64,000 nt of DNA from Blastomussa wellsi (lineage: Eukaryota; Cnidaria; Anthozoa; Scleractinia; Plerogyridae). The stretch is from the NCBI GenBank assembly GCA_947652115.1, contig OX393562.1, forward strand, positions 22,978,923 through 23,042,922, read 5' to 3'. The notes below the pieces were generated by a model. The model was given only the letters and a program-made list of their open reading frames with translations, had not been told where the DNA came from and did not search any database. The translations under genes were made by a program, and so were the position numbers. Position 1 is the first letter of the stretch, and every line of letters starts with the position of its first letter. Shown piece by piece: positions 52,671 through 63,255 of this stretch.

Positions 52671-52777
52671 ACAATACAATACAATACAATAAAGTTTATT
52701 GTGAAAATACACTTAGCTACAGTAATGGCGTGCTTTCACAGACGGGACCGAAGTAGGGGTCTGTGAAAGCACACCAG
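52671..52777. repeat. ACAAT simple repeat and hairpin
   Basis: Four to five ACAAT units followed by AAAGTTTATTG, then an inverted pair GTGCTTTCACAGAC / GTCTGTGAAAGCAC (52729-52771). It sits in the intron between the two exons of Cys-rich gene 1 and may be a small retroposon tail. Confidence 0.5.
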
Positions 52778-52957
52778 CTAATTTACAGGTATTCCACAAA
52801 CACAGTAAAATTAAGAGTTAAAAATCTAAATATGGAACATACTATAATTAAAATTAAATAAAAAAGCGTCATAGGGTATAAGCGAAATAAGCGGCTGGGT
52901 ACATCGAGTTTCGACTGTAGTTAAGATGTACTCGTACCTTCTCCGTTAAATACCTAC

Positions 52958-53335
52958 ATCTTTTCAGACAGCTACGTCCGCAAGCTGGAACATGACAGCC
53001 TTTTGATGGACAGTGACAGGTAGGTTTAGCCTCCAGTGGCTCAAACTTAAAAATGGGTGGTGTGCACTTGCACAAGCAAGGCCACATACATGGCCACTTG
53101 CACTCTCCGTCTTTTGGCTTCTCCTTGCAGCATTCACAGGCAGGGTTGTTACACTTGGCTCCAAAGACGCAAGGATACGTTAAAGCAGGGCAGCCGCCAT
53201 TATTGCACGATCCGCAGACTACTGGTGGACCAAAAGCGCCTGTACCTTCTCCGCACCAGTCACAGCCAGCACAACAGCCACCATTACCCATGTAGTCATG
53301 GCCATAGCCACATCCGCACTGGCGTTTTCCTAAAT
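52958..53335 (-). CDS. Cys-rich gene 1, WPCMWPC domain exon
   Basis: Phase-1 exon beginning after TTCCCTAAAG and reading LGKRQCGCGYGHDYMG. It contains the family core: LTYPCVFGA, NNPACECC, CKWPCMWPC, then PPIFKFEPL and CHCPSKGC, ending near CGRSCLKR. The donor is uncertain: AAAGAT/GTAGGT at 52958 keeps phase 1 and gives CLKRS-RKGPVKR, homologous to CLRRSAKRGPVKR of gene 2, while other GT sites nearby break the frame. KRQ precedes the first Cys, so the mature domain would start with Gln. No signal-peptide exon could be identified upstream. The only phase-compatible ATG exon (53531-53555) encodes eight residues without a hydrophobic core. Confidence 0.7.
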
Positions 53336-54478
53336 CTTTAGGGAACAAATGGAAATTAATTTATGTTTAATTTATGATTACGATTTTTCGTTATTTCCAG
53401 CAAAACGTGGAAGCGGAAATCACATTGGCATCAAACAAAGGAAGTAAGACTTGGTAATGTCTAAACTTCTGAGAACAAAAAGAAAAAGATATACAATCAA
53501 CACAATATCACATGCAAAAATAAAGTGTACCTTTAACATTAGTGATGGCTTTCATCCCATATTGTAGCTTCTTTCAATCAAGTTATCCATGCATTTTAAT
53601 CCTCTGTTTCTATAAATATTCTTCCTATCTCCAATAATTAATATTAACATCTTATTTAGCACATAATTATTCCAGGCTGAAATGTGAGAACGCTCATGTA
53701 ACCAGGGTTTAAAATAATTTAATTTGCACAATAGTCACGGATGGCTTAATACCCCCTGATGCTGAAAATAAAGGAAAGTGACAAAAGCATACTGACACTT
53801 CGAATAAATATGTTATATTTCAATAAGAAAAGCACACATAAGGCATAGATATCATATTAAATTCTTGCTCAATTTATTAACCAAATTTTCAGTAATATCG
53901 TTACATATAACGAGTTTACTGAAAATGATCTCTTTTTTTTCCTTCTAAGTGAATAAAGTTCTTTTCAGTTAAGTGCTGATTCTTTCATCATTCGATGCGC
54001 ATTCCTCTGCGCATGCTGATTTGAAGCTGTGTGTTTTGTCATCTCTGGACATTCGAGGCCCCCTTTTCGTGATGTGGGATCTAGAAAATAAATTAGAATT
54101 AGAAAGTAAGTACCTTGTCTGGCTTAGGCCTCAATCGTTTTAGTTTACGAACAAAAAGGAAAAGAGACATGTGTAGAAATCACTTTTGCTGCTTTACAGC
54201 TTGCTCCTTCCTAGAGTTCTTGATCCTTTTAGTAAGCACAAACAATCAAAACATGTTACCAATCGCGCAAGGGGTGGATGAAACGGGAGGGGGGAGGTAG
54301 GATAAAGAGAGAAGGAACAGTAGGAGAATTAGGAGAAGGAAGAGGAGGAGGAGGTCGAGGAGGATAAATTATATAATCCCATTCCTTAGCTTTCTGTGAC
54401 ATAATTGGTCAGTTATCGTGGATTTTTTTACTACCTCCAGGTTTTTTACACTATTGTTAATATACCTTTTCAATTAAT
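53336..54478. other. Region between Cys-rich genes 1 and 2
   Basis: AT-rich, with an 80-base purine-rich tract (GGAGGA/GAGAA type) at about 54288-54372. No signal-peptide exon for gene 1 is evident, although it should lie here if gene 1 is independent. Confidence 0.4.
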
Positions 54479-54621
54479 TTAAAATAGTCTTGGAAAAGGC
54501 ATCATAGGTACTCCATTGAAGAATGGGTTGTAGAATGGGGCATAGCCGTAATTATAGGGAGCAGGCATATAGGCAGTTGGCTGTTCTTCCATCAAGCTGC
54601 GTTTCACGGGACCTCGCTTAG
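54479..54621 (-). CDS. Cys-rich gene 2, terminal exon
   Basis: Acceptor TTTCACCCTTTAG, phase 1, reading KRGPVKRSLMEEQ, then Tyr/Pro/Met-rich MPAPYNYGYAPFYNP and ending PFPRLF with TAA. Joining it to the exon ending at 54863 gives CLRRSAKRGPVKRS across the junction. Two Lys-Arg sites within six residues suggest efficient removal of the tail. Confidence 0.7.
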
Positions 54622-54862
54622 CTAAAGGGTGAAACAGACATATAGACGTTCAGGCAATATAAGAAATTTATTATAGATCACCTGCAATTCTAGTCAGTAG
54701 TAGGTTCCATACAGAAATTAGTGAAGATTATATTGACTAAAACAAAATGAAAGAGCGTTTGGAGCTTAGGCTCTTATGATGTTTTTACATATCTTAGCTC
54801 AGACGCGCGTTTTCTACGTAACATCAATTGGTTATGGTGGAATTAAATTCAAAATTGCATAC

Positions 54863-55330
54863 CTGATCTCCTCAAACAGTGGTGTCCACAGGCTGTGTGA
54901 TGGCTGTGTGGTGATGGACAGTGGCACACAGGTTCTGGCTTGAGAGGTTTGAATTCAAATTTAGGTGGCGTGCAAGTGCAGCAGCAAGGCCACATACATG
55001 GCCACTTGCACTTCCCAGGCGGGGTCTTCTCTTTGCAGCATTCACAACCAGGGTTGTTCACAGTGGCGCCAAATGCACAAGGAAAAGTGAGACTAGGGCA
55101 GCAGCCAGTATTGCATCCTGAGCAGGTGACTGGTGGACCAAATCCTCCTTTGCAGTTGGCGCACATAGTACCGGGAGCACACCAGTCGTTGGTGCCGCAT
55201 GTTCCACATCCTCCACATCCGCATTGTGGTCCGTAAACGCCTCCACATGCTCCACCGCAGCCTGCTCCCATGTAGTCACAGCCGCCAGAGTCAAACGCGT
55301 CTCCACATCCTCCACAACCGCACCGCTTTT
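54863..55330 (-). CDS. Cys-rich gene 2, WPCMWPC domain exon
   Basis: 156 codons, phase 1 at both ends (acceptor CATTCTTATAG, donor GATCAG/GTATGC). Begins EKRCGCGGCGDAFDSGG and has an extended N-terminal Gly/Cys part (GCGGCGTCGTNDWC) before the family core LTFPCAFGA, NNPGCECC, CKWPCMWPC, PPKFEFKPL, CHCP. Translation upstream of the acceptor looks like a hydrophobic leader, but it is the intron's pyrimidine tract and has no ATG. No true first exon was found in 55331-56618, so this exon may be joined to a leader exon further upstream, for example the phase-1 exons at 57552-57615 or 62685-63255. Confidence 0.75.
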
Positions 55331-56618
55331 CTATAAGAATGAAAGTTGAGAAAAAGAGAAGAGAAAAAGAGGAGAGAAAAGACAAAGAAGTAATAAAACA
55401 AATTTAGAAAGAAGTGTTTTACCTATGATGTCAATTGACAAATTTTCTTCAATTCATATTTATACGTTATTTATATTCATAATTTCATTTTTTATGTTCA
55501 CTGAAGAGCTTTGTTTAAATTGTTTATTTTGTTTTATTTAACTACACCAATACCAGAGTTTACTATTGATTTTAATTGCCGGTTTTTATGTATTTATTTT
55601 ACTTTTTAATTTAATATGGATAACAGTTTATTTTTAACGTAGGAAACCGTTACTTTTAACAATGGCAGTAAATGATACAACGATGTTTTACGCCTTAAAC
55701 TTTATTTTTATTGAACCTTTAAATTTGTTTTAAATTATTTTTAATTGTGTAATTCTAGATCTTCAATTTTTAAATTCTAAGTAATATAAATTGTCCAATA
55801 TTTCACTAAACGTATTTTTTCTAAATCTACAATATCAACAGTCTAAATAATCTAATGTGGCCAATATTGCTCTAAATGTTTTTAATTGTAACAGATTCCA
55901 CTCCAGCATGTTGATATGAATTCAACAGCGTCCTGCAAGAAAGTATAAAAAGGACATTAGGTGCAGGAATCAAGTTAATTCATCAAAGCATTTTCTTAAA
56001 AATAATTTAGCATATCACCTGTTTTACCTCCATTACATTTAACTAATTACGCTATCCTTAAAAGGCCTTTGACACTTTCCTGCGCATGTGTGACGAATTG
56101 ATATCAGAAATCAAAGTTCAGTAATTTTGTGCGATTACAATCCTTTTCCATCAACCTCACGAGGCTAGCCAAAGCTATAAAAATTGAGGTAAGGGATTAT
56201 TTTGTCATTTATGGAAGTTTTAAACGGTGTATATTGCTTGTACTTGGTATGAACATCACAGGAAATATGATGTTCTCGAAAGCTAATAAACAAAGCGGCT
56301 CGGGACGAAAGCTAAACAAAGACATGAGCCTAGACAAACACGTCTTCGAGCGTACGTGAAAACTCCAAAACAATTAGAGAAGGCCACGGTGGTTCGTGGC
56401 AGCGTGCAGTGCGCAACCTTGCCAAATTTCTATTGGTTCAAACACTTTCTGTGCAAATTAAGACTGTACATGCGCAATATCGCGACAATGGCCTTTAATT
56501 CCATGGCCGATTTTCAAAATGTTTTTTTTCTCAATAGCATTTTAAATAAGTTGATCGAAGGAGACTTCCTTTGTCAGCACGTTGGGATGAATTTTGATAC
56601 AACTAGAACTAACCATTT
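55331..56618. other. Region between Cys-rich genes 2 and 3
   Basis: AT-rich, no supported gene. I checked minus-strand ATGs here for a signal-peptide exon with a phase-1 donor and found none. Confidence 0.45.
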
Positions 56619-56752
56619 TCAGAAGTAATAATAATAAGGGTATGTCGCCAATGGGATTCCATAGTAGAGTGGTACAGCGGGGTTGAAGACGTAAGGGAGC
56701 GGCTGAATGCTTGTAATTGTTGGTGGAACAAGGCATCGCTTGCTGCAAATGC
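56619..56752 (-). CDS. Cys-rich gene 3, terminal exon
   Basis: Acceptor TTTTTTTTCCTGTTAG, phase 1, reading ICSKRCLVPPTITS, then a Tyr/Pro-rich tail with PLPYVFNP and VPLYYG, ending YPYYYYF with TGA. Like the other terminal exons it starts near a Lys-Arg site and ends in an aromatic residue. Confidence 0.65.
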
Positions 56753-57116
56753 CTAACAGGAAAAAAAATGTTCGTTTAATTTTAAAATATGGTACACAGC
56801 AATTAAAAAGGGTGAAATGATAAAACGAGGTGACATCTAAATTGCTCGCTTGCACGTATAAATAAACGAACCCCATTGTTAAAAGTGTTTTTAAAACGTT
56901 CCGTGTTCGTACATAGGCAGCTGATTGCCGTAATATCGTAGTTTGTCAATCTTTTTTCTTTTTTATTCAGACATCAGCTTCATAGGAGAGTTTGCGTTTT
57001 AGAGAACGTAACGGAAAATTAATTAGAATGGTAAAAAGCAATTAGACGTGTGATATCTTCTACAGGAGAACAACTCTTTCAGTAACAGTGTTATTGGTTA
57101 TCTGCCTACTCTTTAC

Positions 57117-57494
57117 CTCCACGTTTTCGGCAACAGTGACAGCAGTGGCAGCCATGGCAACAACCATGACAACAACCATGACAACATTCATGGCATTCCT
57201 TGGGTACCGCTTTAGGCTTCAATGGCTTCAATTTAAACTCGGGAACTTTGCACTCACAGCAGCATGGCCACATACACGGCCATTGGCAAAAGCCTTTCTT
57301 CGGTGGCTTCTTGCAACACTGACAACATGGATTGTCAACACATGCTCCAAAGGTGACTGGAAATGTCATTGAGTCGCCACAACCACAACCACAACAACCA
57401 CAGCCACAGCAACCACCACAACAGTGATGGCAAATATGCGGGCATCCAAAACCACCGCAACAATTGCTGCATCCACAAAATCCTGAACGGCGCG
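57117..57494 (-). CDS. Cys-rich gene 3, WPCMWPC domain exon
   Basis: 126 codons, phase 1 at both ends (acceptor TTTTTCATAACAG, donor CGTGGAG/GTAAAG). Reads RRSGFCGCSNCCGGFG, a CCGGCCGCGCCGCG block, MTFPVTFGA, DNPCCQCC, CQWPCMWPC, VPEFKLKPL, then a distinctive array CCHGCCHGCCHGCHCCHCC. The His-Cys array is unique to this member and could bind metal. The Arg-Arg at the start replaces the Lys-Arg of its paralogs. Confidence 0.8.
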
Positions 57495-57551
57495 CTGTTA
57501 TGAAAAAAAAATCAATGGAGCGCATTATTAAAATGTTTCTTGACATGTTAC

Positions 57552-57615
57552 CTACAAAAGTTATAAAGCAAACGCATAGCCAGGTCAGCTTCGTACAAAA
57601 ATTATCATTTGTCAT
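57552..57615 (-). CDS. Cys-rich gene 3, signal-peptide exon
   Basis: ATG at 57615 followed by MTNDNFCTKLTWLCVCFITF and V, then a phase-1 donor TTTGTAG/GTAACA. Joined to the next exon it gives ...FITFVARRSGFC, a plausible signal peptide cut before RRS. The codon before this ATG is TTG. The intron is only 57 bp, short for an animal intron but possible. An alternative first exon near 57763-57805 has an excellent donor (AATGCTG/GTGAGT) but no suitable reading frame and may be noncoding. Confidence 0.55.
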
Positions 57616-60292
57616 CAAATGGATAACAGAATGTACGACGTATAAAAGAGAGGATACTTGTGGTTGACGAAGCTGCCCTGTCTATGATTCTGTCAAAGTA
57701 GAATAAAACAATCGAACGTGTAGAAGGGCAGATCGCAACAAAATACTCACCAGCATTAACGGAGAGAAGCTAGCGAGTGGTAGCCATAGTCAGCGGTCTC
57801 TGATGTAACCTGAGTTCTCTCTTCCTACCTCAGGCGGAATTGACGTAAAAGACATATATGCGAACAAAATGCAAGCGTTCTAAACATGGCAGTTTACTTG
57901 TAATGTCATTAGAGATCTGCTTTCCGAATGCTTAAAAATATTTGAACGCTTTGACTGAACATCGGCAGGGCAGCTTTCGACAGCTTTTATTATCTTAGAA
58001 CCCGAGACTGAGTTAATCAGATGTATTCAAAAGAATTATCAACACTATTGAGAGGATTTCTATTAAGCATAATTTTTACCGTCAGCTTAACGTAGTAACG
58101 GATATCAATTTCAGTGAGCTATTACTGCAAATCCCGGGCACAGATCCAATGCTGTTACTGAGCACGAAAATCGGATGATATTTTTTTGGCCCTATTGCGA
58201 CACTAGTGACCTTATTCAGTGTCGCATTTCCGAACAGTACAAGCGAAAATCGTGTATTTTATTTATTTTCTTGGGAAAAGCCCTTTAATTCTTGTTGGAA
58301 GAGAAAGAGCTTTGCCTATCTCAAGCGGTGAAAAATGCGCCGCGATCCGCAGCGTTTTTAGAACGGATCAATAGAACGCCTCTGCCTGTTATTAATAACA
58401 TTTTCCACAATACTGGTACTGCATAGGGCGCTTCCTATTCAAACAAAAAAATTTCCAGTGGTTGCATGTTCTGTATGCGACGTAGCTGAAAACGAATTTA
58501 TCACTATTTCTCAAGCTCATTAATAATTCATCGCGTTAAAACAAAGGAAATCGGAACCGTAATCGTGGTTTGGAAATGTGACCTTAATAAGCATAGATTA
58601 TTACGATTTTATTTCTTCATTTTCTCCGTAGTTTTAGTTTCTATTGTGAAGATATATCAAACACTTGAGACAGTGTTTCATCACATTTCCAAACACCTCG
58701 AAGTTCGTCAAAAATACTCCGCTGCGCGTCGTATTTTCAACTCTCTTCTCGGTGTTTGGAAATGTGATGAAACACTGTCTCTCGTGTTTGATATAGTACA
58801 TCCAAATAACTTTGCTGTCATATTGAGTCCGCCATTTTCATATTACAAGGGAAAAACAGAAACCACATCGGCAACGAAAAATTTGAAATTTCTGGGAATT
58901 TCCGGGATCTTCTGTTGAATGGTTCGTATTTCGGAAATTTACCACTTTTCGGGTTTTCTGGAGACTTCTCTTGGAAAATTCTGTGCCATTCGCTGTTGTT
59001 CCTAAATTTTCGTACTATTTGGTCAAATGGAAAGTGCCGGCCATCAACTCTATGCAGACGAATTCTTTTAAAAATATATCGTTTGTTTTTCTTCCTTTTC
59101 AGCCTCTAAAATAGGTTTCCTAAAAGGAAAAGGTTTTACCAGATTGAACTCTTTCGAAATCGACCTAATGATAGTTGCTTGAAAAGTTATGAACTGTTTT
59201 CGATTTAAGATTAAAAATTGACGACGAAATATGAAATATTCGTGTTTGTTTGCTTATCAGAATGACTTATAAGGCTATCTTTCTCAGTTTAGCACATGCT
59301 GTTCATATTTACAACCTCGTTAATCTGTAGAAGAGAATTCGTAGGTTTCCTTGGCTACAATCGACCACTTGTAGGTAACCAGCAATTATTAAGAACATTT
59401 TTGTTCTCCATTCCGGGTAGATTGGTGAGTTTGCATTTAGATCACGATGACGAAACGTGGCTAGAAATTAATAACGTCTATCCGGCGGTCTATCCGGTCT
59501 ATCGGGTACAAGGGGAACCGCTATCTGGTTGCCAATAATCAAGTGAAGGGGTAAGAACAGTAGACACCACAAAATTGATTTCTTTTATTTACTTGCATGC
59601 AGTCTTACTAAGTGTTCGATTGATGTATGGTTCGCAGTGAAAAATGTTTTCCAAAAGCGGTTTCTTTAACGTACGTTTTCGTTAATTGCATGAAAACGCC
59701 GTCTTTTTTCATAGATTACAACCTTTTTCATTTTTGGTGTTTTTCGATTTGTTACAATTTGTATCTTTTTACAAGGAAAATTACTTTGAGACATAATCTT
59801 TCATGCTAGAAAGAAGCGAAACAGGGCGTTCAACTTGAAACAGCCCTCTGTGAGAAGATGGTATTTTGTGAATAATCAAAGGACCTGAAAAAGATAGAAA
59901 AAACTGTCAATACAACTGATTTTAGGCAAATGATGCAAAACTAATGTTACGGGAGGAGAACGAGAAGTGAAAGACCACGAGTTAAACTGTACAATGTTTT
60001 AATAAATTAGTAAAGCAACTGAGCTAACTAGGCGGCGTTTCCACTCACAATAAATATTGCACGTTTAAGGTACATTTGGGAAAATTTGCAGAAATAAGAA
60101 AATTGAACTATTTTGCCTCCTCAGTTTTTCTTCATAGTCTTGCTTTTCAAATTTAATTCTTGCGGGTATAAAGCCAAACTCTAGGCACCTTTAAATTAGT
60201 CCCTTTCAGAGGGAAATATCTATTTAAGAGTTCAATATTAACGTTTTCTCTCGCTATATCTGGACCAGCCAAGTAAAGTAAGTTTCACTCAC
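57616..60292. other. Region between Cys-rich genes 3 and 4
   Basis: About 2.7 kb. It holds a fold-back at 58653-58795 and unrecognised short open frames. Nothing else is supported. Confidence 0.4.
58653..58795. mobile_element. 143-bp fold-back repeat
   Basis: TATATCAAACACTTGAGACA through GTGTTTCATCACATTTCCAA pairs with TTGGAAATGTGATGAAACAC through GTGTTTGATATA. Arms of about 50 bp have one or two mismatches. A third partial copy of GGTTTGGAAATGTGAC lies at 58568. Confidence 0.75.
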
Positions 60293-60504
60293 TTAGTAAA
60301 ATGGATAAGGACCAACGCCGTGTGCATATCCTCCATATCCACCAAAAGGTCCGTATCCAAAGGGTCCATATCCACCAAAAGATCCATATCCACCAAACGG
60401 TGAATAACCACCAAAGCCATATGGGCCATAACCATAACCAAAACCGTCTCCGCATCCGCCACCGCAGCCGCAACGCTTTTCCACATCACTTCTCTTTAAT
60501 GGGC
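60293..60504 (-). CDS. Cys-rich gene 4, terminal Gly/Tyr exon
   Basis: Acceptor GAATCTTGCAG, phase 1, reading GPLKRSDVEKRCGCGGGC, then a GYGPYGFGGYSPFGGYG-type Gly/Tyr/Phe array ending GPYPFY with TAA. The GPLKRS start matches GPVKRS in genes 1 and 2, while the Gly/Tyr array resembles the plus-strand gene at 28849-37563, so this exon joins features of both families. Two Lys-Arg sites flank its beginning. Confidence 0.75.
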
Positions 60505-61363
60505 CTGCAAGATTCCAAGAATATACCAGTCTGTCACTGTATTCAGTGTTTATACATTTAATCAATATTTATAGAAAATTCTCTTTCCGTAGTAAATTTT
60601 TCAAATTGAGTGATATTTACTGTTTAATTTGATCTCTGATTGAAATCATGGATAGGGATTTTCATCTACTTTGGCTTGTTCTAAACTTTAACGTGCCCAT
60701 GAAATGAAATAAAAAAACAAGCTATTGGAAAATAAGCATATATGAAAGACCTTTGTGATATCTTCTCCCGTTCCAGAGATATTCACGTTTTTTGTATTGT
60801 GCAAATTAGGTTCTCATGACGTTACAAGGTGTGAAAGTATGGAGGTCATAAAACAGAAAATAGAGATTATCTCTGCAAGCAATAATAGCTCATTTTTTTT
60901 TTTCATTTCGTAGGCACTTTAAAGCATGTAATATAAAATTTGGCTACACAAAACCCTTCAGACTTCTAAAATTGTAAATGGAAAAACGGCTATAAGAAGG
61001 GCGATCAAAATAAACTAATTCCCAATTTTCCATTTTTCCTTTCTCTCTTAATTCTAGACTGTTCACAGTCAGGTTTTCTCACGAAAACAGCTCGCTACTG
61101 AAGGAGTAATACGTTACAATCGTTAATCATTAACGGATCTACGTCACGATATTCATTCAAGTCATTTTTTTTGCGACGAACCAAATTGCTCTTATAACGT
61201 AAGAAACCTAAAACAGATTGTGACGGATTGCAAATGACGAATTTGAAAAATTAAGGCTAAATTTTTCCAAATGCACAAACCGTGACGAAGCTTCTTTAAG
61301 TGTAATGATGAGAACAAGCTTGAATAGGAACATTACAAAATAACAGCAAAGAGATCAACTAAC
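60505..61363 (-). other. Intron 2 of Cys-rich gene 4
   Basis: Begins GTTAGT and ends TCTTGCAG on the minus strand. No repeat or coding signal noted. Confidence 0.55.
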
Positions 61364-61711
61364 CTGTGCTTTTCTTTCCACCGCAGCATCCATGGTGGCA
61401 CGAATTGGGACAATGGCACATCGGTTTGGGCTTGATCGGTGTGAATTTAAACTTTGGTGGATCACATTCACAGCAGCAAGGCCACATGCAAGGCCACTGG
61501 CATTTGCCTTTCGGTGGTTTTTTCTGGCAGCATTCGCAGCACGGATTGTTAACACATGCACCGAACGTGACGGGAAAGTTAAGTTGTGGACAACAGCCGC
61601 ATCCGCAACCTCCGCAAGTGTGGGGGCATTCAAAACCACCACAGCAGTTGCCACAGCCGCAGCCTTCACCTGGTTCACCCCAGCAACCACAACCACAACG
61701 TTTTTCTTGGA
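61364..61711 (-). CDS. Cys-rich gene 4, WPCMWPC domain exon
   Basis: 116 codons, phase 1 at both ends. Acceptor TGCATGAACAG; donor AGCACAG/GTTAGT. Reads QEKRCGCGCWGEPGEG, then a dense Cys block, LNFPVTFGACVNNPCC, CQWPCMWPCCCEC, PPKFKFTPI, CHCPNSC and HHGCCGGKKS. By my count there are 29 Cys. The only Met-initiated frame over this interval is an out-of-phase Ala/Val-rich one. The correct frame is fixed by homology to its three paralogs and by exact phase agreement with the exons on both sides. Confidence 0.85.
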
Positions 61712-62684
61712 CTGTTCATGCAAGTAGTATCATGCAACATGCAAAAATATAACATGCAAATTTAACAAGTTAGTTCATGCAAAATGCGATGTTTTAAACA
61801 TAATTTATGTCATGTTGTGGGGTTACTTTCCGTCCGATAAGTTATTTTTCCTTTGGGCATGCCGATTGGAAGTAGAAAAGAAACAACTACAATGAATTCC
61901 ATTTATCGTATACCTATACCAGTAGCTTCCAGCAACCTACTTATGTATAGGTCTATGATCAAGACTTTAGTGGCTTTATAACGAGCCTGTTACCATTGCT
62001 TGGTAGCTTAATATTTCAAATAGGATGTTAACCACCATAAAACTAAAAATGACCTTATTCTTAGATCTTCATGGTGTTAAGAGTTCAGTTCATCATCTTG
62101 TGCACAGCACTCATTCATCTTACTATCTTATCACGACCAAGGTTTTATAAAAAGTTGAAGTTAATTTGGTTTTACCTGGAGTTACCGTAAAATAGAGCGC
62201 GTTCATTGTATATTGATTCGCACAGGTGGCTGCTGTACACCTGTAATCTTCGAACGCTTCAATCAACAACAAGAAATTTAGCAAATCTCCTAATCTCTCG
62301 AGAAGTTTTCTTTCTTTTCAACATTGCAGTAATTTTAGGCCTCACGTGATGATTTATCCGATTTGTTTTGGCCCCTTAAATTAAAAGACATAACCGGATT
62401 ACAAAACGCCAAAGTATTATGAATTATTAATTATTTGTCTTTGTCTTTGTGATTAGATATTTTTACTTAACTTGGAAGTAGATTTTGTCGTTTTAAATGT
62501 TTTACCTTCTTGCAAAATATTATTTTTACGTATCTCTGACTTTTTTAAACAGACTTATTAAGCAGTAGGGTATGTATTTAAAGTAAACAGCTAAACAAGT
62601 CACCTTACAGTATTGACAGGCGATATCGCATTAAACAGGTTTAACATATGAACAAACAATCGTTTAATACGAAAATGAATTTAC
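61712..62684 (-). other. Intron 1 of Cys-rich gene 4
   Basis: Begins GTAAAT after CACAAG and ends GAACAG on the minus strand. AT-rich, nothing recognised. Confidence 0.55.
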
Positions 62685-63255
62685 CTTGTGCGGTTTTTGC
62701 AAGGTTCTTGCCATCATCAACAGATCGTTTCTCAGGTTTGTCCTTCTCTTTGTCTGAATCTTCAATCACCACTCCTTTGATTTTTCCATTGCCGCTTCCC
62801 TGAAGCACTAAGTGATCGGAATCAAGATCTACACTTTCCTCTCCAGATGACTCTTGGTCATTTTGGTTCTCGTTAAGATCAGGTTCCTCCTCTTTGTCTT
62901 CTTCTTTTTCTTCTTTATCTTCCTTGTTTTCTTCATCATCCTTGTTCTCCTCGTCATCTTTCTTCTCCTCGTCTTCCTTTCTCTCCTCGTCCTCTTTCTG
63001 TTCTTCATCTTCGCTTTTAACATCATCTTCTTTCTTCTCTTCATCGGCCTTGTCTTCTTCCTTATCCGATTCTTCTTCCTCATCATCTTTGGCTTTTTCA
63101 TCGTCGCTGGCCTCTTCGCTTTTGTACTTAGCCTCCATCACATCCATAACATTTTCATTTTCTAGCTTGTAAGATGACGCTACAGGAACGGCTGATGTTT
63201 GATAAAGTACAGAAAATAATGTGAAAACTACCAATAGCCCGGTAGTTTTCATCAT
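62685..63255 (-). CDS. Cys-rich gene 4, signal peptide and acidic pro-region exon
   Basis: ATG at 63255. Signal peptide MMKTTGLLVVFTLFSVLYQT, likely cut after SAVPVA. Residues about 40-125 are a dense Asp/Glu/Lys tract, followed by Asn/Gln and Ser-Gly-Glu segments and KPEKRSVDDG. Phase-1 donor GCACAAG/GTAAAT. Spliced to the next two exons the protein is about 376 aa: signal, acidic pro-region, KR, Cys-rich WPCMWPC domain, KR, Gly/Tyr tail. The acidic segment probably serves as a removable pro-region balancing the basic Cys-rich part, by analogy with Lys-Arg-processed cnidarian structural precursors; alternatively it may bind calcium, as acidic matrix proteins do. The open frame past the donor to 62641 is intronic. 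Confidence 0.8.

Noticed and set aside
53531..53555. Eight-codon ATG exon as leader of Cys-rich gene 1
   Set aside because: Phase fits, but the peptide MKAITNVK has no hydrophobic core, so it cannot be a signal peptide.
55331..55385. Apparent hydrophobic leader in front of Cys-rich gene 2
   Set aside because: Starts at TTG, not ATG, and is the translation of the pyrimidine tract preceding the splice acceptor.
61355..61723. Ala/Val-rich 122-codon minus-strand frame
   Set aside because: Out-of-frame reading of the Cys-rich gene 4 exon. The true frame is set by homology to three paralogs and by intron phases.
62829..63172. Lys/Arg-rich minus-strand and Ser- or Phe-rich plus-strand frames over the acidic exon
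   Set aside because: Other-frame readings of a GAA/GAC/AAG-rich tract in Cys-rich gene 4 exon 1.
52254..63255. Minicollagen identity for the Cys-rich array
   Set aside because: No Gly-X-Y collagen triplets and no CxxxCxxxCxxxCxxxCC pattern, although KR processing is similar.
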